Shown here piece by piece: positions 43,549 through 55,908 of a DNA stretch of 64,000 nt; the first letter of the stretch is position 1, and every line of letters begins with the position of its first letter. A program made the position numbers and the translations under genes. The notes beneath the pieces are model-generated. The model was not told the DNA's origin, did no database searches, and saw only the letters and a list, made by a program, of their open reading frames with translations. The stretch is from the NCBI GenBank assembly GCA_002261195.1, contig MVBO01000025.1, positions 94,114-158,113 of the forward strand, written 5' to 3'. This DNA comes from Bifiguratus adelaidae. Lineage: Eukaryota; Mucoromycota; Endogonomycetes; Endogonales.

Positions 43549-45085
43549 TCACAAGCCTTTGGCATAACCGTCGGTGGAATAGTGCTCTGGATACTTTTTC
43601 ATGAGCTCTTCTAGTTCTTTCTTTTGGTCTAACAGGTTGGGAGTGAGTTCGTCGTAGACATCGGTGAAAAGCTCGCTGACTGCAGGTTTCTTTCGTTTCT
43701 CGGCGGCCGAGAAGCTCTTCATGATCTCCTTGCGGCGAGTAGTTCGGTATTCTGTATCTTGGTCCAAATCCCACCATCCCTTCAGCTCCATGTAACGCCT
43801 AAGTCGGGTAATTGGATTATCGAGCTCGGCTCGCTTCTCGACTTCCTTGTGGTCGCGATATTTTGTGGAATCGTCCGATGTTGAATGATGGCCCACTCGG
43901 TACGACATTGCTTCAATGAGAACCGGTTGATGAGACTCCACGGCCATCTTGCGAGCAGCCACAGTGGCATTGTAAACCGCCCAGAAATCGTTACCGTCAA
44001 CACGGATGGTTGATATGCCGTACCCTACGCCACGAGAAGCAATACCATCGCCCTTGTATTGATCAATGGTAGGCGTTGAAATAGCGAATCCATTGTTTCG
44101 ACTGAAATGCCCAGATTAGCGTATTACTTTCACATAAAGATATTTGCGGTAAGGCAAATCGTGTGCATCTTACCAAAAGAAAATCACAGGACACTGCATG
44201 GTAGCTGCGATATTGAGCGCGGCATGGAAATCACCTTCCGAGGCTGCACCTTCTCCAAAGTAGCACATAACACAGTTCTTTTTGCCAGACCGCTTGAGTG
44301 CATACGCTGCCCCCGAAGCCTGAGGAATCTGGGTAGCTAGTGGAGAGGAAATGGTTTGGAAGTTCAGTTTTGCTGAACCATAGTGTACTGGCATCTGTCG
44401 TCCCTTGCCGTGATCAAGTTCATTGCTATAGCATTGGTTCATGAATTCATCAATTGTGAATCCACGATACAGCAAAACGCCAGCCTCACGATATTGCCCA
44501 AACACAACGTCTTCCGGATCAAGTGCAGCAGCGCTACCCATGTATGCTTCCTCCCCATAATTGGTCATGTAGAAGCTGATGCGCCCTTGCCGTTGAGCTT
44601 CATACAAGATGAGGTCCATAATGTTCAGCGTCACCATATCTTTGTAAATTTTGAGCGTTAATTCCTTGGATACCTGCATATTCGCTCAATTCATAAGTCT
44701 TTTTCATCTGGCCAGATAAAGCTACCTGTGGCTCCTGGTCTGGCACCATGATTTTGCCTTCTTGATCCATGACGCGGTATGTAGGTATACCTTCCATGTT
44801 TTGTATGAATTTCATCTCGTGCGTGAAATACGAGTCGGTAGCGCCAGGTATGCGAATCTTCTCCCCATGCTTGTCTTGTCGAATTTCTTGCGGGCATAGG
44901 GACGTGGTCGAGAGTGTCTTTAGACAGGGCATGTCAGTGTTGGCCCTGACACCTCATGGCTACTCGAGCATGCAACTTACTCTAGGTAGCACAGACGCGG
45001 ATTGCGCGCATCTCTGCTTTACAAGAGCGTACCTACAATGTGTTCTAGCCGAAGCCGAGACCGAACGCTGTACTTGTCGCAGCAT
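43549..45085 (-). CDS. Branched-chain 2-oxoacid dehydrogenase E1 alpha
   Basis: Starts [20 protein letters not shown] at 45085, a basic, Ser/Arg mitochondrial presequence. Then [90 protein letters not shown] and the thiamine-diphosphate motif [21 protein letters not shown]. Next come RNN-G-type residues across an intron, and the [16 protein letters not shown] phosphorylation loop (Ser of HHSTSDD is the regulatory site in homologues). It works with E1 beta, E2 and E3 in the mitochondrial matrix on the 2-oxoacids of Leu, Ile and Val. About four introns; the ones near 44105-44180 and 44660-44730 are not fully resolved. Confidence 0.95.
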
Positions 45086-45208
45086 GTCTACAGGCAAAGA
45101 GAACAAGAGTCGCAGCACAAAAAGTTGAACCAAGGTTCCCACGCCAAAAAAGGAAATCATTGGATAAATGGATCGCGACGATTGTTGGGAAGCTATTGTT
45201 GCAGAAGT

Positions 45209-47969
45209 TTATATACACGCTTTGACACTGTTTAGATCTATGTAAATGGCAAGATATCCCATCTGTGCACGCCTTTCGTTGACATCTTGCCAATTGCCAG
45301 CATCCGTTAGACGAGTATCATTGTAGCACATCCACCTATCTCCCATGTTGATATCGCAGATATAATGACCACTTCCAAGGCTGGAGCCGATATGGCTCAC
45401 GACGGCAGAGAGTCTGTACTTGCGAGACGTTTTGCTTCCATCGTCGCGCTTGTATCGTGTCTGCTTGAATCGATCCATTTCTGCTATTAGCGCAGTCAAA
45501 GGTCGCTTCTGTTCTTTACATTGATCAGGAAGCACTGGCATATTCTCTTTGTCTTCGAAGGCTATTGGCGATGAGTTTCATGGTGCAAGTACAAGTCATT
45601 CATGCAGCTTACCTTGCGAAATTGGTGATATGGGGTTGGTTTGTGATCTCGGCGTGGTCAGACTGCTCGAGAGTTTATCTCCCAAGAGATGCGGATCCCC
45701 AGCTTGCTCTTGTAATGTATGGTACAATAGTCCGTACTCGCTCAATTGCGAGGCATCCTCGCTGTGCACCTGAAAGATTGTGTAAGATAATTACGTCTAT
45801 CGCAACAAAACACCTCAACTGACCTCGTGCCAGTTTTTGACTTCTTGGACGGCACTGACCAACATGTTCACATTGGCATTTGGATCTAGATAATGTGACA
45901 CTTGACTCTCGTTTCTTGGATCTATGGGACGGATCGAAGCCATATTGAATCGGCCTTTTGTTTTCGTTACTGAAGAGCAAAATTGACCTGAGGAACATTT
46001 GAGACTGTCAATGCCTTGAACCGAGCATACACTGAATTCACGTACCGATATCAATTTCCTGATCCAATCGAACGGCGTCCGAACGCTTGAACATTGACCC
46101 TTTGCGAGGATCGTATGCAAAACGCTTCAAGTGTACAACCAATACTCGTGGCAATTTCTCAAAAGACTGCGCTAGTGTCACTTCATCATGACCACATTTT
46201 TCACATTTGTAATTAAGTTGCTGATCCTGTCGTCTAGCGTTAGCGTTTTGCAAACATCTTTCCAGTATGGGTACTTACCTTGAAAAATTGGTAAATGAGC
46301 ATATTCACGTCCATGGACATTGGTGATTCCAACCTAAGTCAAAGATTGGTCTTGTAAACGGCTGCTCGCATCAGTACAAGTAGCGACTCACATCCATTCG
46401 GAAGCATCAAGAAGATCCACAGAGAGATCGCGATATTCGTCTGAGCGTGAAGAAGAACGGAGACATTGTTTGCATGTTATTTGCTGTGAGACTTTGAATG
46501 AGAATGTGTCGGCGATAGGGTTGAGGGGGGGGAATGGAGCTTTCAGTGTCTTCTGATGTTGTTGCATCTCATTCTCCAGCTTGTCGAGACAAGCAGTGAG
46601 ATATTCATGTGCGTCCTTTTGGGTATCATCATTCACTGAAAAGCATATCAGAAAGCAATAGACGTACCTGCTGGGTATATGGAGTGAATTGTGATCCCGA
46701 ACGTTCAAGGCATGTTTTTAAGATGGATGCACTGACAGGCAATGAGCATCGTTTTCTTGCAAAGATGTTTGCCATTGGTCTAAAGTTTGGTCAGCGAACA
46801 CCTCTCCGAACGTTGCATACTCACTGTAAAAGTGTATCCACGGCATCCTCGCCGATGCGCCATCGCTCAACCAACATAGAAAGAGCCAGCCAATCAAAAT
46901 GCATAAGAAGTTGAAGGATTGAATTCATGTAGCATGTATTTCCCAAGTTGATTAAGCTGAAACGAGCGGCACACTGGTGTCAAATAAAGGCGCATATCAT
47001 TCGGACGACTTACCCTGGCACGACATGAAAGTAGTGAGGAGAAGGTGGCCGGCGTGTGGAAGATTCGGCGGCCAATGGGGATGACTCTTGCATGGCGACT
47101 GGCGCGAATGAGAACGATGGGTACGATTTTGTCGCATTCTCGTATGAGATATCGAGACGTTGACCTGTTATCACTCTTATTAGGCAAAATATGAAAATAG
47201 TCTCCGCCGTCCGGACTTACGTTGTGGTGAAGGTATCATGTCTTCATCTTCGTTGTTGCTTACTCCTTTCGAAGGTGATGCCTGCAAATCCCGCCGGGAC
47301 ATCAATCGTTTTCCTGGAGTCTTCGGCGAGCTAGGGGGAAGAGACTTGATTGACTCCGGTTCTGGCTTCCCTATATTCTGGATAGTGTGGTCCCGTTTCA
47401 ACTCTATGGGGTATCGTCTGGGCTTTGAAGAAGCGAAAATTGTTTCATGCTGTGCTGCTGTTTTGATGCTTCCAGAGTCAGTTCGAGCTAACGCGAAGGC
47501 CAAATGTAAGAATTAACTGTATGGCGGCAACTGTGTGTACCTACATCGTATACCTTTGACATATTGGACAATCTTCTTTCGTAGCTCTTCCTTTTCGAGC
47601 TCCAGTTCCAATGATATGTCCGATGACTTCAAAGTAATTTTGACCTTGTGATCCGCTGTAAGGTCGAAGGCATTTCTCACATTATTGAGAAGCTGCGAAA
47701 CCCAGTTGTTTAGTCGTTAGAATGACACTTGAGCTAAATGCCTTACCACAAAATCTTGTTGTTTGCCATCGTCACAGACAATCGAAACCATATATCTTGT
47801 TTCTGCAGAGGACATGGTTATTCGTAGCTCGGTCAAGCATACGACCAGCCAAACTACCTTCTCCACCAAAGATAATACTGCCTTCAAATGGTACAGCCAC
47901 CTTTTGACTACTGCTGAGGCAGCCTTTGCATCGAATAGTGATGCCCAGCTGAGTGTCGTCGTCCTCCAT
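45209..47969 (-). CDS. Ubiquitin-specific protease, USP37/USP26/USP29-like
   Basis: Starts MEDDDTQLGITIRCKG at 47969 (or 47990). The N-terminal PH-like region (ITLKSSDISLELELEKEEL) is followed by a disordered Ser/Pro-rich linker (LPPSSPKTPGKR). Catalytic domain: Cys box INLGNTCYMNSILQLLMHFD at about 46900-46955, a zinc-finger/fingers part with CEKCGHDEVTL and ITCKQC, VLVVHLKRFAYDPRKG, and the His box VSHIGSSLGSGHYICDI..WMCYNDTRL near 45310-45420. Catalytic Cys, His and the following Asp (NDTRLTD) are present, so it should be active. It would remove ubiquitin from substrates; the human group is linked to cell cycle and DNA replication. Roughly nine introns; the middle ones are approximate. Confidence 0.88.
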
Positions 47970-48200
47970 GGCGAGGCGAGAAAGGGACAAACTCGCCTCG
48001 GTTGGGACGCGTCGCGCGCGTCACGCCATTTAATTATGTTAATGAATTAAAGCATCCAACCATGCGCAAAGCTACAAGGCGGATCACCGATTGCTCTCAT
48101 TGTGGACACATTTTGGGACGATCGCGCTTAAATCCTTGCTTCAGGTGACAAAAAGGTGTATTATACTCGGCAAGACTGAATAATTGATATAGTTGCGGTG
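47970..48200. promoter_or_regulatory. Divergent promoter, USP / GATA-finger protein
   Basis: 231 bases between the start codons of divergent genes. Contains GGACGCGTCGCGCGCGTC near 48002-48021, with a double CGCG, reminiscent of MCB (ACGCGT) cell-cycle boxes; ACGCGT occurs at 48005. Regulation by MBF is inference. Confidence 0.4.
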
Positions 48201-50776
48201 ATGACAGCGACTACAGTGGCCGCAAACAAGAAGAAGCAAGAGAATGGTGGAGTGAGAAATGTTGCTTTACCGACGGTGGAAAGCGAAAAGGAAGCAAACG
48301 ATGGCGAAAAGTCCATTGCGACAAGGTATGTAGAAGCTAGATCGGCTGTTCTTCTCTAACGTATAAACTTTAGCGGTGTGCTTTTATTGTCATTGCTGCA
48401 GTCGCGGCAGAACTATCTGTCAAGGATTTTCCCAAGTTATATTGAAGATCCTGTTCAGCAGCCTAAGCGAGTCAGCACTTCAAGACGCAAATGGCCAAAC
48501 ATGAAATATCTAGGGCACGGCACGGTGCATCTAGGCCCACACATATTCTTGGACACAACCTTCTATGAGGCTAGACGGCAGGAAATGAAGAGTCAGCCCC
48601 CACCGAATGTCGTTAACGATTCTCAAGCTGAGATATCCAATAGTGAGTCGACCGCAAGACCGGCACCGGGTCCCGATGTTGGCGCTCCGTCTTCAGGTCA
48701 GTATGCTCATCTAAATCCACACCTTGCGTGTCCCTCGTTGCGCTTCTGACCATGAATTAGATACAGGCACTGGTCCTCTAAAGACAGTTTTTAAGTTCGT
48801 CACCGGCGAAGATCTGAAAGCTGCAGTTGAAAAGTCCTCAAATGCTGCGACGTCCAAAGAGAAGCTTATATCGTCAGCATCGTCCGTCGAAAAGCACACC
48901 GTCCCATCTGATGCAAACGTTAACCGGGATGCATTCAATTCAAATGCCAATCAGACATTGCAGAGCCAGGAAGAAAGTCCCGCTGCTGAAGTGGTCGATA
49001 TCGTTTTTGAGTTCAAAGAGAACCCCGGCGAGCGCTTCGTTCTTCCACGCAAAGCGATATTCGATGCAGTAACTTTCGTTCCGCCATTGGAAATTCTATT
49101 GTCTTTCCATCTACCGTTGGAACCATATACTCTACCATCATTCTTGAGTAGTCCTCAAGCAAAGTCCGAGCACCGGAAGTCGTCAAAAACAATTCAGAAC
49201 CAACCATCATATGCTACTACCATGCGAATCTCTGGGATAAGCGACGTTTTGTTCGCTGGAATATGTCGGCATATAGGTTCCGTGGGTGGGCGCCAACAGC
49301 ACTATGAGATGACGACTGAGAAGGTAGTTGAACACCGGTGGATTTTCCGTGTATTAATCAAGACTTCAAAGATGCGACGGATCCCCTCTAGGCAGTATTT
49401 GAGATACAAGCTATCTGATACAGTCGGAAATGACACTTATGAAGTTTGTATTGGGAGGCTCGGAAGTCTCAAGGCTTATTGTTACTTAGGAAATCGCTTT
49501 GTCGACCTTCTTTGCCGCCAATCAACCTTATCAGCGAAGCCGAACATCGACTTCCCGAATGGCACGCGTGCGAACCCTTTCAGTTCATGATTTAGAAGGT
49601 TCTCCAGCCAAAAGGGCGCGCATAAAGTCAGATCGCCGTAGTGACTTTACCATTCAGAGAGCAGCAAGACCAGCGATACCAGAAAATCCGTACGCCATTA
49701 CATATCAACCGCGAAAACCACCTGTCCGAAGATCCCCAATACCATTACCAACACTCAAGGCTCGATCATCGCCCAGGCCACCGATCTCTCGGCAGTCTAC
49801 GCCCGCCGACAGCGGTGGCATCAAGAAATGCGGCTATTGCGGCACACGCTCTACACCAATGTGGCGCCGAGGGCCGCACGGAGCGGGCACATTATGCAAT
49901 GCATGCGGAGTCAAGTGGAAACAAGGAAAGATTCTACGCGGTGTGGAAATAACCTATGACCAAGACAGTGGTAACGAAGGACGAGGATCCACACCTTTTA
50001 GTGATGATGGAGGTCTAACTCCATCTCCTTCTTCATCCACACCCATCAAACAAGTCAATCTGGAAATAGTGGTACCTCCGGTGCCCTCTGAAGCCACGGA
50101 TTCAATCGGAGACAAGGCGCCAGAGAAACGTGAAAAATTAATGCAGGTAGCCATAGAGCATGTGGAAATCCCGCAGGCAACCAGGACGAAAAGTCGTTCG
50201 AGATCTGGCAACGGCAAATCGGCCAACGAAATAGCGCGAAATGGGTTCACGAAGATTGTTTCGGTGGATAGCGGTAGCGATTCACCAGTAACAAAGCCTC
50301 GCAAAGCGGCAAACACCAAACAAACGAAGAAGCAGAACATAACGACATCCGCACCCGTACAAGCAAATCGATCGATACCTCCGTCGTCGCCAGATGCCAA
50401 CCCTACCGCTATACCATTACCGACTCTTAGCGTAGAATTCCCGCAGATTGATACCAAATTCATTCATCCTCAATGCGGCGTAACACTCTTTGGTACTCAA
50501 TTACAGATTCGTTTACAAAAGGAAGGCCACGACAAGACGGCGTTCGTCGTTGCAAAGCAGGTTATACAGCAAGTCAGCTTTGAAGTCGTCAAGGAAGAGG
50601 ATGACCGGGAAGTCCTGATTGCTTCGATGCATATCAACCTACATGTCAATCGATTCGATGAGAACCTCCTTCATCCTGGTTTAGGTCGAAGCTTGGTTCG
50701 GATACGTTTTCTGGAAAAATTGGATCAGCAGGGAGACGGAGTGGTGAAGCGTATTCTAGAACGTGTTCTGGCCTGA
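48201..50776 (+). CDS. GATA-type zinc-finger protein
   Basis: Exons 48201-48325, 48374-48696, 48761-49443 and 49490-50776 give an 805-residue protein. The single GATA finger (about residue 540) is [20 protein letters not shown] then [14 protein letters not shown], the class with 17-18 residues in the loop. Other parts: an N-terminal region with [22 protein letters not shown], a middle conserved-looking block ([36 protein letters not shown] at the 49443/49490 join), long Ser/Pro/Lys linkers, and a C-terminal block [39 protein letters not shown]. It should bind (A/T)GATA sites in the nucleus. Its being a nitrogen regulator of the purine genes 40 kb away is possible but unsupported. I recognise no named orthologue. 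Confidence 0.82.
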
Positions 50777-50835
50777 ACCATGTAGATAGATTTGTTATGC
50801 AACAGTAATGTACAATGAAGAAGGCTGCGTCACGA

Positions 50836-53800
50836 TTAGAATGCAGCGCGTACACGCATATCTTCAATCTTTTTGTGGACTTCTTCGACAGTCCGATCCA
50901 AATCCTCCGCGATACTACGCTTCTTATCTGCAGAGAGTAAATTAAAGCCTTCGCACAAGGTTCCGTCAATAACATTTCGAACTGGTACGTAAAAGCTACG
51001 ATAGGCCAAATGATCACGTCCCAACAATGGACCTCCTTCACTTCGCATATGGGCTTCCAATTGTTGAAAGAATTCCACATCCTCTTTGCTGATGAAAGGT
51101 ATGAAAACGCCAATGCCGCCAAGCAACGAAGAATATAAAAGCACCTCGCGACCTCCGGGAACCAGGATGGCTCGGTGAATCGACGTCAAAATGTCACCGA
51201 CATGGTAGTGAGCTTCGTAGTGCAATTTGTTGGCGGCACCTTGCAGATATGACCGCTCAATCATGACGCGGTTTCCAGTCGGGTCCTCATCAAACTCTTC
51301 AGATACTTCGGCGGGTAATCGGTCCACAAAGAAATTTCCAAACTTGTCACCTCCAGCCATAGTATCGTAATCAATCATGACAGTGCTTGTTAGCCAGCGT
51401 GGAGTGGTATCATCGGCAAAGATGAGGATGCGATTGTCCATATGCCGATAGATGGCATAATGAACTGATTCTTGCATATCGCCAATAATTATTCGATCAC
51501 CCTGATTGTGCAAAGACACAATGCACGTAGGGATAGCTTTTGACTCGCACTTTCGAAGCAGTTTCTTCTTTCCAAGATCATATATCCGCAAAGCCTTTCC
51601 GACACCAGCAAGCAAGCGACCTTGGAAGGGGAGGAGGGCCAGAGGAACATCGTCTACCTCTGTCTTGTAAACAAACTCCAAGGTGCCCATTTGATTGAAT
51701 CGATATAAGTGAAGGTAACCAGCAGAGCAGTTTCGAGGAGATAATGTGACATCTTTGCCAGTGCCGACGACCACGAACAATTCCTGGCTATGTGCGTGGA
51801 ATTGAACAACGCCGACACTGAAAGCAGCTTCGTTCTCTTCAAGCTCGATGACTTGTCTCGATTCTCCTCTGTAAGGATCGATAATGCGAATGCAGCTCGC
51901 CCATTTACCCGACTTGTAGCGCACAAGGCCGAATTGTTGAGGATCGAGATTTGTAATCTCTTCTTCGATATCGAAGCCTTCTTCCTCCTGAGAATTGAGC
52001 AAATGTCAGCCATTGCACCACAACACTCTCGCATGTGCACTCACCTTTTCTTTCAGGACCCTCGCCTTCTCCGCAGGCGAATACACGAAATGCTCAGCTT
52101 CCACAACGACGAAAACATGCGCCACTGGATGGTACATGAACTTTCTTGGGGTATATGAGAGCGGAATTGAAGTCTGATTAAACACCATGCCCAATTTCTC
52201 CACCATAAAAATCCTAAATATAAATCATCAGTCACCTACGGAATTCATGAGGCATGTATGGTTCCCAAGTTTTACCTGAGCGTGTTACCAGCCACCGCAA
52301 CCACACCTTCCGGACAAGGTTCGGACGTAAAACCACAACCAGATTCCAACATTTCGGTGGCGAGCGGTGTCATGACGATGCGTGATTGGAATGTGTACGA
52401 TAACCACGGACGTGTGGATAAGGTCAGTACAGCAGGTTTGCCTCCAATGTTGACGCGCTGCAATCTGACAGCTTTTGCTCCCAAAAAGCGCGTTCGAGAG
52501 TCTGATAATTGCCCAGTAACGCTGTCCAAGACTGTCCGTAGCATTACACCATTCGATAGACCAATGTGAAGGTATAAAGTTCCGTGTCCGGCGGCGGAAC
52601 CCGAGTCTGCCATCTCTACGACACACAAGCTCGAAGATACACCTTGCAACGCTTGCATGGACATGGACTCGAGGCACGCATTAGGATCCGTGCCAAAGAT
52701 GCGCACTGTGCCATCTTCGCAACCGACGGCCAAAAAGCGACTCCGTTGGCGACCCTCGGGCACGTCACCAAGTGCCAGGCAAGTGATCTCGGCACTCAAT
52801 TTCTTCCGTTCCGTTTCATTCAGTCGTCCACTTTGATCGAGCTCAAAGTACATGATCTCGGCGCCAGTGAGTGCAATTGCTACTTGTCGCGAATTAGTCG
52901 CTGCTTGGACGATTTCTTGGCCAGCTGAAGCTGCCCACCGATTCACCCGTCCGTCACCGAGAATATGTATGATACCGCCCGGATACACTTGAATCAAGGC
53001 ATCTTCGCCAATCTGCTGTATAGCCAGTGTGGGCGTGGTACCCAAGAATCCGGTATCCGTCACTTCTTCGACTGTTTCGCCGATAGCCAGAACAAGTGTC
53101 GCATTCACAAAAGACACCACAATGTAAGCATCGTATTCATCCGATCGTCGCACCTTGGTCGTCCAGACAGCTATTGGGCTACCAGGAAGCTCGGAGACCG
53201 CCATTTCCGTAATTTCCATACCATGTCGCAACGTTCGAAAGGTTGACCTCGCTCCTTTACCGCAGAGCGCGTATATTTGAGGTGTATCTTCTCCAGTCAG
53301 ATTCAAGACCTTTGCGTCCATAAAAGGTGCCATGGATGCCATCTCATCGACAAGCGAGAGGTTCTTTAGTGCACGAGGTTTAAAATAGACTAGTGGTAGC
53401 TCGGCGTCATTTTCAACCGTCTCCACGAAGTCTGCCGATGAGTACTCTATGTCGTCATCGTCATCACCGAGATGTTCGAAAGAATACAAGTGATGATTGC
53501 CAAATTCGCTGCCCACGAAGAGAAAGCCACTTCGCAGTATGCAAAGGCCGGCAGCAATAGGAACGGTGTCAAAGTACTTGATGGAAATGGATTTCGCCAC
53601 CCCTTCTTCATGATCAATAGTGATCTTGTAAAGGTCTCCTTCCTCACTTTGCGCCAAAAAGAAGAATTGCTGTACTTTGTTGACCCGCATCTTGTGCAAA
53701 ACCGCTTTGACGAGCAATAAACCTCTTTCAGAGTCTTCCAGAGGTTGAGCACGTCGCGGTATGGGAACGCGCAGCTCTGGCATATCTTGATGCTTGTAGG

Positions 53801-54621
53801 CGATGGAATTTTCGGAGCACACAATCACGCCACTGGGCCCATCCGTGCCACCGGGTACTTGAATTAACATGTTTGCCCTAGCATCCACCGGATCGCTCCA
53901 TTTACGAACAACATGGTTAAGTCCGAGATCCAGCTCGTAATAAGTGAGCATTTTTTCTGTATTTTGAAAGGTCTCGCCAGTAGGGTCTTGATCTGCCTCA
54001 GAATAGTCCACCTCGATGCAAGCGAAAATGGGATTTTCAAAGCCAACATCGAGCCCTATGCAGTCGTGTACCAGCGTATGTGATTTGTGAGCTTCCAATG
54101 GCGATGAAATTGTTAGTCGAGCAGCCGAGTCACGATTAAGAATATATACGAGCTTTTGCTTCTCAACGGCTCCAATCATGACAGCGCGACCCTTTGGGTC
54201 TGTGGCAAGATATTGCCCTGGTACGATCCGCCGTACACCTGACTTGCCAAATACCTCTTGATGGACCTTGTCAAAGACATTTCTCGTGGGATTGTATTCG
54301 AGTATGGTGATCGCGCCTGAATCCGATCCAACCACGATATAATCTGTATACAGGTCAGTCACCGCGTCAACGCGACCAGGTCAAGAGATACTCACCTTTG
54401 CTGGCACCCGTTAACCGAAACGGGGCCAAAGAACGCACGGCGCTAAAACATTCCCAGTCAAGGACACTGGCTATCTTGCCTGTAGCCGTGTCTGGTCTGA
54501 GTAATTCTATGCGTGTGTTTCTTGCTACCACGATCTCTTGGATCTTTTGCCCGCTAAAGTTGCCGAGAATACTAGCATTGACGACAGCTGCCGGGTTTAA
54601 ATTGAGATTGTAGAGGTACAT
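50836..54621 (-). CDS. RSE1: Splicing factor 3B subunit 3 (SF3B3/Rse1/SAP130)
   Basis: Starts [17 protein letters not shown] at 54621. Three introns: at about 54348-54396 (join [18 protein letters not shown]), near 52208-52274 and near 51990-52045. About 1,200 residues of WD-like propellers (MMS1_N and CPSF_A domains). Near-invariant runs: [84 protein letters not shown]-like [51 protein letters not shown] and the end [16 protein letters not shown]. It is a core subunit of U2 snRNP SF3b, which recognises the branch site. Rse1 rather than DDB1/CPSF160 is clear from these runs. It converges with the GATA-finger gene, 59 bases between stops. Confidence 0.97.
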
Positions 54622-54874
54622 GTCAAGCGGCCTCTCGAGCCCTTCGTTCGCTTCACCCAAATTTTTGAAATGCCAACGTCATCAAGTGTACTGTAAAGAT
54701 GTAGTGTTTGGATTACCCAGAATGGAGTCCTTGGACATGGATTAGAGGCAGGCAAAGAGTAAGATAAGAAGAGGAAGCCAAAGCAATAAGCATAAAAGAG
54801 AGGACACTACAACATGTAACCATGAACAAACGGTTTATTTGGATACATCAAGGGAAAACAAAAGGGAGATGGAT

Positions 54875-55481
54875 TTAAGCGCGCTTGGCAGCACGAGGAC
54901 CCTTGGTCTTCTTGGTGTGGGGCTTGACGGCCTTTTGAGAAGCGCGGACGCGGGAAAGACGTCCCAAAGCGGCCTATCAACGCAGGACAATGTGAGCCAT
55001 GTGAGTCATAGACATGCGTCTATATCGTCGTCCTACATACCTCACGGAGGTCAGGTCGGTATCCGTTGCGAGACACGACATTGTTAAGGGCTTTGGCAGC
55101 GTGACGAGGACCCTTGGAGATGGTCACTCGCGTTGTGGACTTGGCGGGCTTGTGAGCGCCAACCTTGGTGTTTCTGGTGTGAACTTCAACTCCTCGACCA
55201 GATTCAGCGGCAGTGACGTGAACAACCTAAGGTAGAGATAAAGGGTAAGCACGAGAAGGGACGATCGCGAGCAGGCATGATCTCTCATCATCTTGGGCTC
55301 TAAGCCACCGGACGAGAGATCATCTTGGAGGAGAACCCACCTTGTGGTTGGCAAGGCCAGAGTATTTGTAGGTGTTGAGATTCTTCAAGTTTCCTGGCTC
55401 AGTAGAGAATTGAACGCCGGAGCGTTTAACCAAGAAAGAGTTGTTATCCTTCACCAAAGCCCAGATCAGATCGGAGGACAT
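54875..55481 (-). CDS. RPL28: 60S ribosomal protein eL28
   Basis: Three exons: [20 protein letters not shown] to [10 protein letters not shown], then [26 protein letters not shown], then [18 protein letters not shown] and the basic end PRAAKRA. About 139 residues, the usual length. It is a large-subunit protein found in animals, plants and many fungi but lost from budding yeasts, which helps place the organism. Note the name clash with yeast RPL28 (uL15). The ATG at 55481 is preceded by a TATAG, so a leader intron ending there is possible, as is common in ribosomal protein genes. Confidence 0.96.
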
Positions 55482-55908
55482 GTCTATAGCTAAAAGAAGG
55501 CAAACACATCGGGTGAGCCCATGTCTCGTCAATAATGATAGGGTGTCTCGTGATTGGGTTCAATCAGCAGAGAAGAAGCAGATCTAGTGATGATGGTGAC
55601 CACGGGGGAGGATCGATCATCACTAGATCTGCCCTCATCCGCTCAAACTGACTGTTCCATCCACCGTGGAGTACTCTCTTAATGGCTTGCATCAAGTCGA
55701 GCCCTTCCATATGCTCAAAAGCAAGCCCTGTTTGCGATCGTCCCCTCCTACTTACATGTAATGCGGTAAGAAACGAAGAAACAGCCACTCACTCAAAGCC
55801 ACCAAAATAGACGGGGTCACGTGTAATTCAACCAATCAGCGGTCGAGAAAATATACCTACAAGTTCTATGGATACATTGTGCTACAAGTCTACACATTGG
55901 CCCCTTGC
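55482..55908. other. Intergenic with an inverted repeat
   Basis: Promoter of eL28 and 3' end of the RING gene. A near-perfect inverted repeat, AGATCTAGTGATGATGGTGA (55578-55597) against its complement at about 55613-55632 (CATCACTAGATCT), could form a hairpin around GGGGGAGG. No gene seen. Confidence 0.55.
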
